From assembly GCA_948474755.1 (NCBI GenBank), contig CAOLHI010000416.1, positions 248,001 through 312,000 on the forward strand: 64,000 bases of DNA, read 5' to 3'. Of the stretch, positions 36,030 through 47,608 are shown one piece after another. Within the stretch, counting starts at the first letter, position 1; each line of letters starts with the position of its first letter. Below the pieces are notes generated by a model that made no database searches, was not told the DNA's origin, and saw only the letters and a list, made by a program, of their open reading frames with translations. Source of the stretch: Ctenosaura bakeri (taxonomy: Eukaryota > Chordata > Lepidosauria > Squamata > Iguanidae). A program made the position numbers and the translations under genes.

Positions 36030-36560
36030 TAGAATCGTAGAGTTGGAAGAGACCACTAGGGCCATCAAGTCCAACCCCCTGCCATGCAAGAATGTACCAT
36101 CAAAGACTTCTTGACAGATTTGACCATCTAGCCTCTCTTTAAAAAACTCCAAAGAAGGGGACTCCACCACATTCCTCAGCACGTTCCACTGTCAAACTGC
36201 TCTTATCATCAGAAAGTTCTTCCTAATGTTTAGATGGAATGTCCTTTTCTGAAGTTTGAAGCCACTGCTCCATATCCTAGTCCCTGGAGCAGCAGAAAAC
36301 AGGCTTGCTCCATCCTCCATATGACATCCCTTCAGATATTCAAACATGGCTGTCATGTCCCCTCTTAACCTTCTCTTCTCCAGGCTAAACATACTCAGAT
36401 CCCTAATCCGCTCCTCATAGAGCATGGTTTCCAAGCCTTCAACCATTCTGGTCACCCTCCTTTGGACATGCTCCAGGCTGTCAATATCTTTCCTGAACTG
36501 TGGTGCCCAGAATTGGACACAACTATTCCAGGTGGGGACCCAGTATTCCAGTATTCCAGA
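36030..36560 (-). mobile_element. CR1 LINE 3' end
   Basis: Antisense CR1: GAATCGTAGAGTTGGAAGAG, ATCAAGTCCAACCCCCTGCC, then AAAACAGGCTTGCTCCATCC, AACCTTCTCTTCTCCAGGCT and TGCCCAGAATTGGACACAAC. The 530 bp cover the CR1 3' UTR and the last codons of the reverse transcriptase ORF. Confidence 0.88.
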
Positions 36561-38204
36561 TGAAGATGTAAATCAAGCCATTGTTAACAGATATAAATTA
36601 GCAGGATATCCCCCTTTACTGAGGTGGGGGAAATGTTAGGAGCCCCGTACTTTACTAATATACTTGGCCCTCAACTTCATGCAAATAATGAGAACTGTGT
36701 GGAATTGCGGAGTTTAAATACAGAACACTCATGAATTCATGCAAGGAAAAATATCCTAACATTCAAGATAAACATAAATTTCCCATAACTGAAAATGAAA
36801 ATATTAATGTCTGGCCCATTTTTAATGAAATGGTTTCTCTAGAAGGTGGAAGGAAACCACTTCTAACTGGATGTAAATTGGACTGAAATATTCATTTAAA
36901 AAAAAAATAGGTGAAATTCCATGTTCTTTTCGTGGAATCTTTTCTTACAGTTGTGTTGACTTTTTAACATTTCAGTTTAAGGGTCGATATCTTATATCGA
37001 GGAGACGGAACATAACATCATGCTCATGGAGTTAAGTAGTGCTTGTGCAATACCACCTTGTTGATAGATTGTGTCATTGTGCAGTGAAATGTGTACAATG
37101 TTTTGCAAGTCCTTATAGGCAGTGCACAATGATAGCTAAGAGGCATGCCCTTTCATGCACAACTATTCACAATGTGCACGCACATTCATGTGCAATACAC
37201 AACATTCACAACTCTGCGTCCACCATCCCGAAGGGAATAAGGTCGTGCTGCCTTGGACAAAAACTTCTAACCATTTCTGTAGTGGAACTTATGCATGTGT
37301 AAGACACCATCAGGATTCAGGTGTATGGCTATATTTTAAGTCCAAGTACAGATATCAATTTGTTACTCGCTCAAGTTATTAAAATACTTTAACATTATTA
37401 TTTGATTTATTAACAGAGGGGATAGGAAATTCTGTTGATTTCACTTCTTGCCACAGTCCAAATTTCCATAGTTTCTTTCCATTCTGAGTATAGGACATTC
37501 AAAATTTGGTAAGTTCTTAGAAAAGAAACTGAAATAAAATTTTTCCCCATTTGCCCTTAAATACAACCATTCCCAACATGAAGGGAACCATCTTGTATCT
37601 ACCTTTCAAACTGGTATTAAAGATGAGGACCCTCTGAGAAAAAAAGAGGCTGCTATACTAATTCCATACTAATTTGCTTAAATTCACAGGAAATTATACC
37701 CAGACTTTTAGTAATTCAGCACTTGAAGCCCTGAAGATGGACTGATGAATCTGTCAATTTTAATGTCTTGTTCATGTTCATGTTTTAATGTCTTGCTCCA
37801 TGTTTAAGCATTTTTAAATTATATTTCATTTTTTAAATTCTTAACTTCTCTCCACCCTGGATATGAAGAAATGTGTGGATTTTGACAAATCATTATCGAA
37901 TGTGAACTTAAAACAAATTTTTCAGTGATCAGCAATTTAATTCTATCCTGCCTTTCTCCCAGCATGGAATTGAAGCCAAAGAAACAATTAGAGTTTTTTT
38001 TAGATGCAAATAAAAATGCTAAAATATAATAAGGCAAAACTAAGACCATTAGAAAATGACAGCAACTGCCAAATATTCATCACTTACACAATGGAACTTA
38101 CTTGTGACTGGAACTAAAGCCAGATTGCCAAAGACAGACAATTATAATAAGAACACATACAGTTAAAAACACAAAAAAGTTGAGTTTAAATCAGTATTGT
38201 AGTC
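36561..38204. other. CUBN intron, unclassified
   Basis: Nothing recognised. 37080-37210 has several TGTGCA/TGCACA words. Confidence 0.5.
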
Positions 38205-38675
38205 AGCCCTCCACCACTGCATGTTTGATGGATCTGATTATTTGTGAGTTTCTTCAACCCCTGTTCCCTCTTCCACCTCAAGTGCTTCTTTTCTAGGGAA
38301 CCATCCTTCTCAGCAGCACTGATCAGGCCATGCAACCCGTTAAAAACCACCTCTGGTCCTTCTCCTCCACCACCACCTCCAGTCCTCCTCCTCCTCCTCC
38401 AGCCACAACCTGCTAGTTAAGGACCAACTTTTCAACACCACAAACCCTGTCCTGATGCCCCCCTGCCCAAGGAAGGAGATGGGCAAGAGAGAGGAAGTAT
38501 AGGGCCACTATGCAGACCAGCCCCCATTCCTTCTCCTTCCCTGACCTAGTTTGGTCCCTGGGCGCCCCTTCTCCCTACTATGCCTCATCCCCCTTCCCAC
38601 TAACAGGCATACACCCACATTTTAATCTTTGCAGTTTTTCTATTTTTGTGGGGGTCAGTACAGTACCACAAAGGT
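38205..38675. mobile_element. pogo/Tigger-like element, degenerate
   Basis: CAGCCCTCCACCACTGCATG, GATTATTTGTGAGTTTCTTC and the CTC-triplet run match 27703-28114. The right end near 38650-38675 is diverged. Confidence 0.55.
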
Positions 38676-39164
38676 GCTTCTCCTGTAAAATAATCAATTC
38701 CCAAAAACTTGCTAGAATCAGAAGGTTTTCACTTTCTGCTGAAAAGACAGCAAAGAAGGAGCCATCCTAACCTGTCTAGGAAGGAAGTTCCAAGGGTGAT
38801 TTGTTGCCAGTAATGTACTTAGGAAATAGCTAGTATGTAACAGGAAGAAAATAAAAAAGTGGTGCATTATTAACAAATGCTTATTTGTTATCAATGATGT
38901 CACTGGTGGATTTCTGATGGGCAGGTAATCAGTGGCAGAGCTTGGAGTGTGTGGAGGGAGGGGCAGGAGGAGGACGAGGCTATGGTGCGTACATGAATGG
39001 CTGCAGTGCATGGGGGCGTGGCCAGGGCATGAGGGGGCGTGGCTACAAGCTGGGACATCCCAAAAACTTTGCCGCCTGGGGCAAAGCGCTCCCACCATCT
39101 CCCCATTCCTAAGCAACTGGAGCTAATACACCATATTGTTCTGATTTTTTGCTCTGTCACATAG
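38676..39164. other. CUBN intron with GC-rich patch before the CUB18 exon
   Basis: 38931-39100 is G-rich (GGGGGCGTGGCC occurs twice as GGGGGCGTGGC) and begins CAGTGGCAGAGCTTGG, like a hAT end. No right end was identified. Confidence 0.4.
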
Positions 39165-39321
39165 GTATTTGATGGTCCAGATAATGAAGCTCCACTGCTT
39201 AGAAAAGCCTGTGGCACTGAGCGACCTCCTTCTATCACATCCACTCAAAATGTCATGTTTGTGCGGTTTCGTTCTGACAGCACTGTCCATCTCAGGGGCT
39301 TCAGTGCTCAGTTCAGGGAAG
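39165..39321 (+). CDS. CUBN: Cubilin exon: second half of CUB18
   Basis: The exon enters in phase 0 after CACATAG and leaves in phase 1 before GTAAGC (157 nt). It starts VFDGPDNEAPLLRKACGTER, has Cys4 in the ACG, then VRFRSDSTVHLRGFSAQFRE. The SD in FRSDST is the usual calcium-loop acidic site in the second half of CUB domains. It joins the preceding exon as YDYVA-VFDG without a break in the module. Confidence 0.96.
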
Positions 39322-39367
39322 GTAAGCTTGTCACTCTTTGCATTCTGGCCTTGTATGAGCTTCTTCT

Positions 39368-39568
39368 TGTTGTTGTTTTTGTTGTGTGCCTTCAAGTTGT
39401 TTCTGACTTATGCTGACCCTAAGGAGAACCTATCATGCAGTTTTCTGGGGCTGAGTGTGTGAGATGTCCCAGGATCACCCAGTGGGTTACCATGGCTGAG
39501 TGGGGAATTGAACTCTGGTCTCCAGAGTCAGAGTCTAATGCTCAATCCACTACACTATGCTGGCTTTC
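39368..39568 (-). mobile_element. Sauria-type SINE
   Basis: Antisense copy starting 46 bp after the exon donor: GTTGTGTGCCTTCAAGTTGT at the tail side to CACTACACTATGCTGGCTTTC at the head side. Confidence 0.85.
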
Positions 39569-41520
39569 ATTAGTAGCTTATCCCTGGCTAAAAAGACATT
39601 TATGAAAGAAAAAGAGATGGTTAGTAGTTCACTTTGACCTACATTTAATTCAGGAGTGGGCAAAGTGCATCCTGTAGGCAACATACAGCACCTGTATCCC
39701 ACATTTGTGGCCACTGGAGCTTCCCATGAGTCCTCTAGGCCCCAAAACCCCAATTATTTGAAAAACTGGCATAATTTTGAAGCATTTTTTGCCTCCAAAC
39801 CACACAGAACACCCCAAACCCCAACCACAGAATCTTATACTGCTCCCAAATACTTCTGTTTTCCTCTTCAGTCCCTGTCAAAATGATGCCACTCCCTGTT
39901 GCCATTTTGAGAGGGAGTGCTGTATTTGGGCTTCCTATGGGAGATCCAGCCAATGGAGGATTGGGGGGAGTTCTCCTCTGGTCCCCACCTCATTGGCCAC
40001 CCCAATCTAATTGTTAGCTCCAATTAGAGTAGAACTACTGATTTAGTGGAATGTGCAAAAGTCTTGAATTACCAAGTTCCTATTAATTTAATGGGTCTAT
40101 TCTAGCTAGAATTGACAATTGCTTTTGAGCTATTGTTATAATTATATGTTGCTGCCAGGGAAGGAGAGAGGTGTTTATGAGATTTTATTCCTCACATTAC
40201 CAAATAATGGAGCCAAGTTTTGGTTCTGTGACACTGATGTACCATTTACTATGCTCCCTAAGATAGAAAAATGGTCGTGGACCATCCCTGCATGTCACTG
40301 GTTGGGATTTTCCTTCTTTTAAACTCTTGACTATATTTATTTCTTCATTTATTTTATTCATATGCCGCCTCTCTCCTCACATGGGACCCAAGACAGCTTT
40401 CAAGAAAGAACCTATAGGAAAATCTGAAGTTGTATGCCTTGAAGCATGACAAGTCTGGGCTCCAAAGAAAGAAAGGCAAAGTCCAGTTCCATTTAGATAA
40501 GCTCAGGTGAACAACTAAGGACTCTCTAGACTGCTATCAGATAGGAAGCCTTTTCCATGTTATGATTAACACACGGAAACTGAGAGTGCAAAACTGTGCC
40601 CTGTTTCCTGTCTCAGCTTCCACATATTCAGCAGACAGGGAACAGAACTTCGGATACACATATTTCCCATCAGGGTCAAGGAAGAGTGGGTTTCCTTATG
40701 CAGCAAGACAGCCATGTGCTTATAAAGCCTGTATGCGTGTAGGCTAGAGATGTCAGTCTTATTTTTCAATTTCATTCTCATATGCAATAATGAATCATTT
40801 CCAAAGTTTTTTTTTCTCTCCCACAAGACAAGATTATAGGAGTTTGCAGACATTTTTTTGATGATTTTCTGCACTTTGGGACAAGTTTGCAAAAAAAAAA
40901 AAAATCATTTGCACAAATGATGGGTTTTGTGCAAAAGACATATTTGCATAGGAAACTGTATTTTGTGCAAAAGCCAAAATAAATTGAAATGTGTATCACA
41001 TTTTTCTGCAGAAAAAGAGTATGGGTTAGCATTAGAACTCTTTGCATGCAGGTGGCTTTTGATTCAACTTCTGGCATTTCTTTTTTAAATGGTTTTGGCA
41101 AATTGGCAGAGAACAATTCCTCAGACCTTATATGTTTGCTGTCTGTTACACTATGAGCTTTTTCCAGCCTAGTGCCTCTCAGATGTTCCTGACAGCAGCT
41201 TTATCATACATGATCATTGAGTATGCTGGTTGTGGATAATGGCAATTGTTGTGCAAAGCATCTAGAGGTTGGGCAATGGCTGGAACAATGTTTTGGCTCA
41301 ATGACTAGTGGTTTGATTCAACAATAGGTAGATTTCCATATTCATTTTTAAAAAAGTTAGATATTTGACTCTTGTGTTAAGTAATTTGGATAGCGGTCTC
41401 AGAAAACGAGAAAAGAATGTTTTCAGTTTCTGGGCATGCTGGGGTTTCTAACAGTGGTCTCCTTTCATCGTGTAGTTTTATTTATGTTGTACCTTTGTAT
41501 ATTTTGTTTTTCTTCCAAAG
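39569..41520. other. CUBN intron with fragmentary repeats
   Basis: A hAT-like left end CAGGAGTGGGCAAAGTGCAT at about 39652 and an antisense LINE-type tail (ATTTATTTTATTCATATGCC, then GACCCAAGACAGCTTTCAAG) at about 40330-40420. The rest is unclassified. Confidence 0.45.
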
Positions 41521-41637
41521 CATGTGGAAGTGTCTTAGAAGCTGGTTCAGTTGGTACAACAGTTTCTTCTCCTCTGTACCCAGCCAACTACCCAAACAAT
41601 CAGAACTGCAGCTGGATTATTCAGGCCCAGGAGCCAT
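41521..41637 (+). CDS. CUBN: Cubilin exon: first part of CUB19
   Basis: The exon enters in phase 1 after TTCCAAAG and leaves in phase 1 before GTAAGT (117 nt). The split codon gives Ala, then CGSVLEAGSVGTTVSSPLYP, NYPNNQNCSWIIQAQEP. Cys1 and Cys2 are present, and NCS is a possible N-glycosylation site. This CUB is cut into three exons, unlike its neighbours. Human cubilin, as I recall it, reads QAQEP followed by FNH at this junction. Confidence 0.95.
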
Positions 41638-42344
41638 GTAAGTTAATGGGCATATCCCTCTCTTGTGGGAAGGTTAGTGAAGTGACTAACATCCTCCTTT
41701 CATCTGTGATAACAAAGCAGAATTCCTCCTTTTCTTTTCTGCAGGAAGTCCTGCATCCGGGTAGATGGGCAAAAACCAAGGGGACTCTTAATCTCTTCTC
41801 TAGTGAGATTTAATGTGAAAAAATTTAGGACCGAAAGCAGAATGAAATAACATTTAACCTGTCTAGTGTAGGGCTGTCATAATGAGGTTTGAATATTGTA
41901 CTGGAGTCTATAAGGCTTAGATTACCATAGAGTAAGTAGAACTCTGGTGATTGCACAGGAATCCGTAGTACTTTGGAGGAAGATTAATTAATGTGTTCAT
42001 GAAAAAGAAATGAGGAAGGCGAGAGCAGAGTAACTCCATTCATTTCTTTTATACAGATGCTAGTTTTCTGATTTCCAGTGTATCCTAATTGCAGACATGC
42101 TGCACAATTTGTTTGCAGGTTATTTGACACTTTGAGGATGATTATCTGTAGCTTTTCCTAAGCAGCTCTGCACAGACTTTCAAGAGAATGAGAAATCTAT
42201 AATCTATATGGCCAGATGTTAATCACTGTGGGAGTGGTTGGTTTGCAGACTTTTTTTTTTAAAGTTCAGGGATCAAGATGAAGTATACTGTTGTACAGAA
42301 ACTTTTTGGCTCAGAGGGAAATTATAGTTTGGGAAAAGTCTTGA
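41638..42344. other. CUBN intron, unclassified
   Basis: Nothing recognised. Confidence 0.5.
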
Positions 42345-42900
42345 GGATTTATTTATTTATTTATATTCTGCCTTATATCTAAAGATTTCAGGGCAATTTA
42401 AAACAATAAATCGTAACAATGCTTTTAAAAAGACTAAAAATGTTTCAAATCATTTATCAGTTAAAAAACCCAGACAATTTAAAACCAGTTAAAAGAATTT
42501 TAGACAGTGCTGAGCATAAGAGATGCCAGAGTGGAGCTGGATATAATCAGCTATGTCCATAGGCTTTAATAAAAAGACATGTTTTGACTTAGCACTGAAA
42601 AGATGTGACAGTTGGTTCTAGTCAGGCCTCCAAGGGGAGGATAGCGCATAATTTGGGTGCCACTGCAGAGAAGGCCTTGTCCGATATCCTCCCAAATGTA
42701 TTACCTCTAGCAGTGGAACACAGAAGAGAGCCCCTCCAACAGATCTCAATTCTTGGGCAGGCATATATAGAGAGAAGCACTTCCTCAAATATGAGGTCCT
42801 GAACCATTTAGGACTTCAAATGTTATCACTAGCACCTTGAATTCAGACTTGACATATTTTAGCAGCGTATTCCAATAGTTTGCTGGGCTAAGGACACAGG
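42345..42900 (-). mobile_element. LINE-like retroposon 3' end, degenerate
   Basis: ATTTATTTATTTATATTCTG is the reverse of an AAATAAAT tail. GCCACTGCAGAGAAGGCCTT and AGGACTTCAAATGTTATCAC resemble a common reptile LINE 3' region. Family not certain. Confidence 0.45.
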
Positions 42901-43603
42901 AAGGGACCAAAGTAAAGTAGGTGGGACCAGATATAAATCCTACTAATTAGGACATTTTCTTATCAAGTGCACAAAGCAATTCAGTTCTGTGTTCAGGAAG
43001 CTTGAATGCAGCAGCTTCTGGATTGCAAAGCATACCCTAGCTCCAGTGCAACAGTTTTCCAGCTTAAAATAGCTGCTTAGCTCTGGTCTGTGATCACAGA
43101 TAGTAGCAGAGAAAGGATGCAGGAATTCCTATGGACTACATTCATCCTGTGGACCAGAAGTTCCTCATCTCCATCATTTGGCACCACAAAAATAAGCAGA
43201 GGCATATTCAATGCACTACAGTTGTTCACATGGAATATCTTTCATAAATTGGCACTATATGAATGAACCTAGGCATGTTACCTTCTTCCCCTACCTGCCC
43301 TTGGGCACAATATTTTCTCCTTATCACCTGAGTACAAAGCAGAATCATATTTTGCCTGTTTGAATGCAACAGCAAACTATGGTTACCTTCAGAGGAGGAA
43401 GGGAGGAATGGAATCAGTGTCCCTGCAATAAGAAGGAAAGAATATGTGAGTTTCTTGTTCATATATGTCTACCCAAGCTCATAATGATTAAATCATTTCA
43501 CACTGATGGGAAAAATAAAATAGGGCAATGCTCAATAATAAAATAAAGCTCCATATGAATTCCAAAGCCTTCCCTTATGTCTACAATGTCACTATTCCAA
43601 CAG
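42901..43603. other. CUBN intron before the middle CUB19 exon
   Basis: Nothing recognised apart from the second possible acceptor at 43566-43567. Confidence 0.5.
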
Positions 43604-43717
43604 TCAACCATGTTACACTATCGTTCACTGACTTTGCGACTGAAGGCAACATACATAACTGCAGCAAAGATTATGTCGAAATTCGAGAAGGGGATAATTA
43701 CAACGCACCTCTGCAAG
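43604..43717 (+). CDS. CUBN: Cubilin exon: middle part of CUB19
   Basis: I placed the start after ATTCCAACAG because the split codon then reads Phe and gives QAQEP-FNHVTLSFTDF, which fits the human protein as I remember it. The exon is 114 nt, phase 1 to phase 1, and ends at CAAG|GTATGA. It carries Cys3 in [13 protein letters not shown], the acidic pair of KDYVE, and a possible N-glycosylation site (NCS). A second in-frame AG exists 36 nt upstream (exon start would be 43568); see findings. The open frame also runs past the donor into the intron. Confidence 0.9.
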
Positions 43718-44094
43718 GTATGACAGCTTTCATTTATTTGGTTAAACACTTCATAACACAAATCACCTTTTCCATAGCTAATATTGTTAAGGAATAAATG
43801 ACTTTTAAATGTTTAAGGTGTGTTTGGCCTGCTGAAACCAGTGGCTGAGAGATTCTGGGAATTGTAGTAATTCTTCCAAGCTCTGGTGCTGCTAATGAGC
43901 ACCATGGAGAAGTCTAATGGAAATACTGTTGAGAAAGAGAATACATTATGATCCAGCCATTCATGAATGTCTTTTTATGAATGTTGCAGCTCTACAAATC
44001 AAAGAGACAAGCAGGGGACAATAAGCAGCTATGACAAAAAACACAACACACTGTGGTCTGTACAGTACTTGACCTCTCCTGTTGGTTTTTCCAG

Positions 44095-44223
44095 GGCGCT
44101 ATTGTGGCACCACAATGCCACATCCTGTTACTTCTTATGGAACTGCTCTGACCATCAACTTTATCTCTAACAATGTGATTACTGCCAAAGGATTCCGTGC
44201 CATCCTTGCTGCATCAACTTCTG
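44095..44223 (+). CDS. CUBN: Cubilin exon: last part of CUB19
   Basis: The exon enters in phase 1 after GGTTTTTCCAG and leaves in phase 1 before GTAAGT (129 nt). The peptide is GRYCGTTMPHPVTSYGTALT, then INFISNNVITAKGFRAILAA. Cys4 is in RYCG. The calcium-loop SD of other CUB domains reads SN here. The intron before it is only 377 bp, the shortest in the window. Confidence 0.95.
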
Positions 44224-44546
44224 GTAAGTGCACATTTGAGTATCTGAGAAGCCATAGACAATTCTTGAAGGAGTGATTACAAGCTGTATATATGTTGTTT
44301 GTAATCCAAAGCTGTTAGGAATGAGATGTTCTCCTGAAGGAGTAAAGTTATTATCTAGTTATCCAGTTATTATCTAGGAAAGAACAAAGCAGGAGTTCAA
44401 GCTGTTTGGAAAACCAGTGGAATCATCCAGGGAAGTTTAAATAGTTCTGTTAGAGTCTGTGACAAGTTGCTTAGCCAAGAGACAAGTGAAGACCTGGATG
44501 TTACACCACTGAGTCCAAGTCTTTTTCTTGTGTAGAGACTTGGGCC

Positions 44547-45233
44547 CTTTCTGCATGATGTCATCATCCCACCACAGCAACGGGTTATTCTTGGTCCAGG
44601 AGCTGTGCTACTGCACGACATCATCGCTATCCAGCTGCTATCTCATACCTAAGTGTTACAAATCAGCCCTATTTAATTTCCAGAAAAAATCTGGAATGCA
44701 TTGAGAGCATCCTTTAGGACTACAATTCTGTCACCTGGGTCAATGTGGTTCCCTAATAGCACTTGATAGTGTTTCCTGTCATCGAGAATCCAGGAGTGGG
44801 TGGGGTGTGGGTATGCCCAGCTTGTTCCTCCCTCAGTGAATCCCATGGTGTGGCAAGTTTGAAATTTGCCACCTCTCTATGTTTATTTTAAATTTCCCCT
44901 TTGAATTAAATTTTTTTAAATATATTTTTTAGTGTTATAGCACACAAAAGCAACAGTATATTGGCATGTCATGACATTACAATGTGGCTCTGCTGGTACA
45001 GCTTATAAAAAAATCTCCCATCCAATCAGTAGCTGTGGGGCAGGGAAAAGGCGGAGAAAGGACTGGTGACTGATGTTGTAATGTGGAGGGAACACCACTG
45101 GCAATAACGCTGCTCATCTGCTTAAGGCAAAAGGCTACAATAAAGAGTGTTCCTAACCCAACACCATTGCAGAAATGGCAGTGCTGGGATTGCAATGGAA
45201 CAACCCACTATTGAAATATGGTGCGGAAAGGGC
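44547..45233. mobile_element. Inverted-repeat DNA element with GGCCCTTTCC ends
   Basis: The left end GGCCCTTTCTGCATGATG and right end (inward GGCCCTTTCCGCACCATATT) bound 687 bp with no transposase. GATGTCATCAT and GACATCATCGCT recur near the left end. No exact target duplication was found. Confidence 0.5.
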
Positions 45234-45796
45234 CTCTGATTCTTAATCAGCAGCATTTCTCCATTTTTCTCTTTCAAATGAAAAAAGTTGTTATATTGTC
45301 TTACACAAAAAGAAGTGATTATTGGCTGCAACCAAGGGTCAACACAAAGCTGTTCTGTGAGTGACTTGAGTCCAGATTGCGTGGAATGATTGGCATTACT
45401 CCTCTCGACCTCTAGCACCAGTTATGATGTAGCAATTGCAATGCTCCCTCTTTATATCTGATGAAAGAGGAAAGAAGACTAAAGCAATCACAGTTACAAG
45501 GGCTGTAACATTTGACATTCACATGACAGCTTTTTAACAGTGCTGTTAAATTCCTGCATTTAACCTATGTATATGGAGCCTAAAAGATTTGCTTCTCTAG
45601 TTAGCTACCCAGAAAGCTTTATGTCACAGGATCAGGTACAAATGTTGTACATGAAAACAAATAAATAAAATACAAGGGTGGTGAGGCCAAGGGCACAGAC
45701 AACCCTTGCCTCCATGGGCCCGACATACAGGCTGCTGTTCCCTACCTTGAGTAGCTAGGGCCAGTGTTTAGAATTAATTAGCTACTGCTAAGAAAA
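45234..45796. other. CUBN intron, unclassified
   Basis: Nothing recognised. Confidence 0.5.
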
Positions 45797-46021
45797 AGCC
45801 AATGTGGTGTATTGGTTTGACTACAACTCTGGAGACAAGAGTTCAAATTCCCACTCAGCCATGGAAACTCCGTGGGTGAAATTGAGCAAGTCACATTCTC
45901 TCAACCTCAGAGAGAGTCAGAGGCAAACCCCCTTTGAATAAATCTCGCCAACAAAATCTAATGATAAGTTCACCTAAGGGTAACCATAAATTGGACAACT
46001 TGAAAGTACACCAGAGCAACA
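45797..46021 (+). mobile_element. Sauria-type SINE
   Basis: Head GCCAATGTGGTGTATTGGTT, box B region GAGTTCAAATTCCCACTCAG, tail TGGACAACTTGAAAGTACAC. Confidence 0.8.
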
Positions 46022-46619
46022 CTGTTACCCACAATTAATTGCTTGGGAGACCGTTGACAATGACAGGAGTTACATTTTTTAAAAAAGCATTGAAAACAGT
46101 TACATTTGACAAAATAATTTAAGGAATTGATATGACTTTTTTTGTTTATTTTTTAAAAACTACATTTAAAGGGCATTTTAAGCATCATTAGAGAAATATT
46201 TAGAGGAATATTTCAGTTTTTGTGGTGGCGTCTTACCAATTCTAAAGGCTTTTTAAAAAATAAGTAATAGAAAGGAGCAAAATTTAATGAGTTATTACTC
46301 ATTGACTTCCTATTACTTCCAAAATTGTTTCCAAAACTTTCCAGTCTCCAGCAAAGACCACAATAGTCGATGTCATACAAGTGAGCACAACGCAAATGGT
46401 AGTCTCCATGCAACTAGAGGCCTTGCTAAAGCAAGGCAAAGTGTTAGATAGGTAGAATAGAGGCACTAGGGTGGGGCTTACATATGTAACTTCCGCCTCC
46501 ATCTTGTGTGCAGGCTGAATGCCTGAGTGGCATTCTATTAGGTCAAATCTCATACTATTTGTTCCTGTACCCTCCAACTTTTCATAGATGAAAACAAAGA
46601 CATGCAGCCAAGTAACATC
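46022..46619. other. CUBN intron, unclassified
   Basis: AT-rich; nothing recognised. Confidence 0.5.
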
Positions 46620-46925
46620 AGAGTATACTCAAGGTGACAAAAGTTATCAGTGAGGAAGAACACGCAAGCTAGGAGAGGCTTCAGCAGTTTGCTTTTGCCT
46701 GACCTTACTGGCGAGGACAAGATTCTTCCCTCTTGCCTCCTCTCCCCTCCTGGATTTATTGAGTCCAAATTAGTTGTGTGCTTTGAAGTCAGTTTGTGGC
46801 TGTTGAAGCAAGCTCCAAAGGGGACAAAATGGGAGGAGGAGAAAAAACCCAGAAGATTTTAAAAGCCACTGAAAAAATGACACAGGTTTGATTTACCAAA
46901 TCTAGGCAGTGGAAGATATGTGTTC
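46620..46925. repeat. Unnamed interspersed repeat, copy 3
   Basis: Contains GCTAGGAGAGGCTTCAGCAG, TTTGCTTTTGCCTGACC, TTTGTGGCTGTTGAAGCAAG and CCAAATCTAGGCAGTGG, matching the copies at 13150-13600 and 17690-17990 in the same order and orientation. Confidence 0.6.
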
Positions 46926-47475
46926 CTAGTCAGAAACCCATGCTTGTTTAGGGAAAGAGACTATGATGCCACTCAGAATGGATCTGATAACCTGTTGAGA
47001 AACCACTAGCCACAGCATTGCATAGCTCCATTCTTACAGCACTTTTCCTTTCTTACTTGCATAGCGGATGTGAGTTCAAACAGATACTCTGCAACATGTA
47101 GTCTGTATGGGTCTATATGGTACTCTGCGATGTGTCGTTTGTATGGTTGCAAATCCTTCATTCTGCATTAAACAATATTTCGACAATATGTCCTTCTTTC
47201 TAGTTTAACACAAAAAAGGCCAAACAGGAGCAGCTGTTACATAGACAGGCTGTGAGTCAGACCCACGGCTTGCAAGACCAGAGAAACTTATTTCCTGCAG
47301 TAGGGGTTTCCTGTTTTGAGTCATTTCTGAGATGAAGATATTTGCCAAGCAGCTACACAAAAGGCAAATCTCATGCTTTCATGGTTCTCCAAACATGCAA
47401 TCTGTTTGAGGTACTTTCCCCGTTATATGCCTTCTCCTAGCTCATTTCTTCTCTCTCTTTCTCTCCTCATGACAG
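46926..47475. other. CUBN intron, unclassified
   Basis: Nothing recognised. The last 40 bp are a good pyrimidine tract for the CUB20 exon. Confidence 0.5.
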
Positions 47476-47608
47476 CCTGTGGGGGCACCTTCCATATGGA
47501 AAGAGGAGCCTTCAATAGCCCCAACTTTCCTGAGCCTTACCCTCTGAATGTGGAATGTGTCTGGAACATTCTGAGCTCCCCTGGCAACCGACTCCAGCTG
47601 TCTTTCAC
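47476..47608 (+). CDS. CUBN: Cubilin exon: first part of CUB20
   Basis: The exon enters in phase 1 after CATGACAG and leaves in phase 2 at TTCAC|GTAAAT (133 nt). The split codon gives Ala, then CGGTFHMERGAFNSPNFPEP, then NVECVWNILSSPGNRLQLSF. This is very close to human cubilin CUB20 as I remember it. Cys1 and Cys2 are present. The donor lacks the usual G at the last exon base (C before GT), so it is weaker than the others. Confidence 0.95.

Noticed and set aside
43528..43797. Treating the full 89-codon ORF as an exon
   Set aside because: It runs through the acceptor and the donor GTATGA; the spliced form joins phases with both neighbours.
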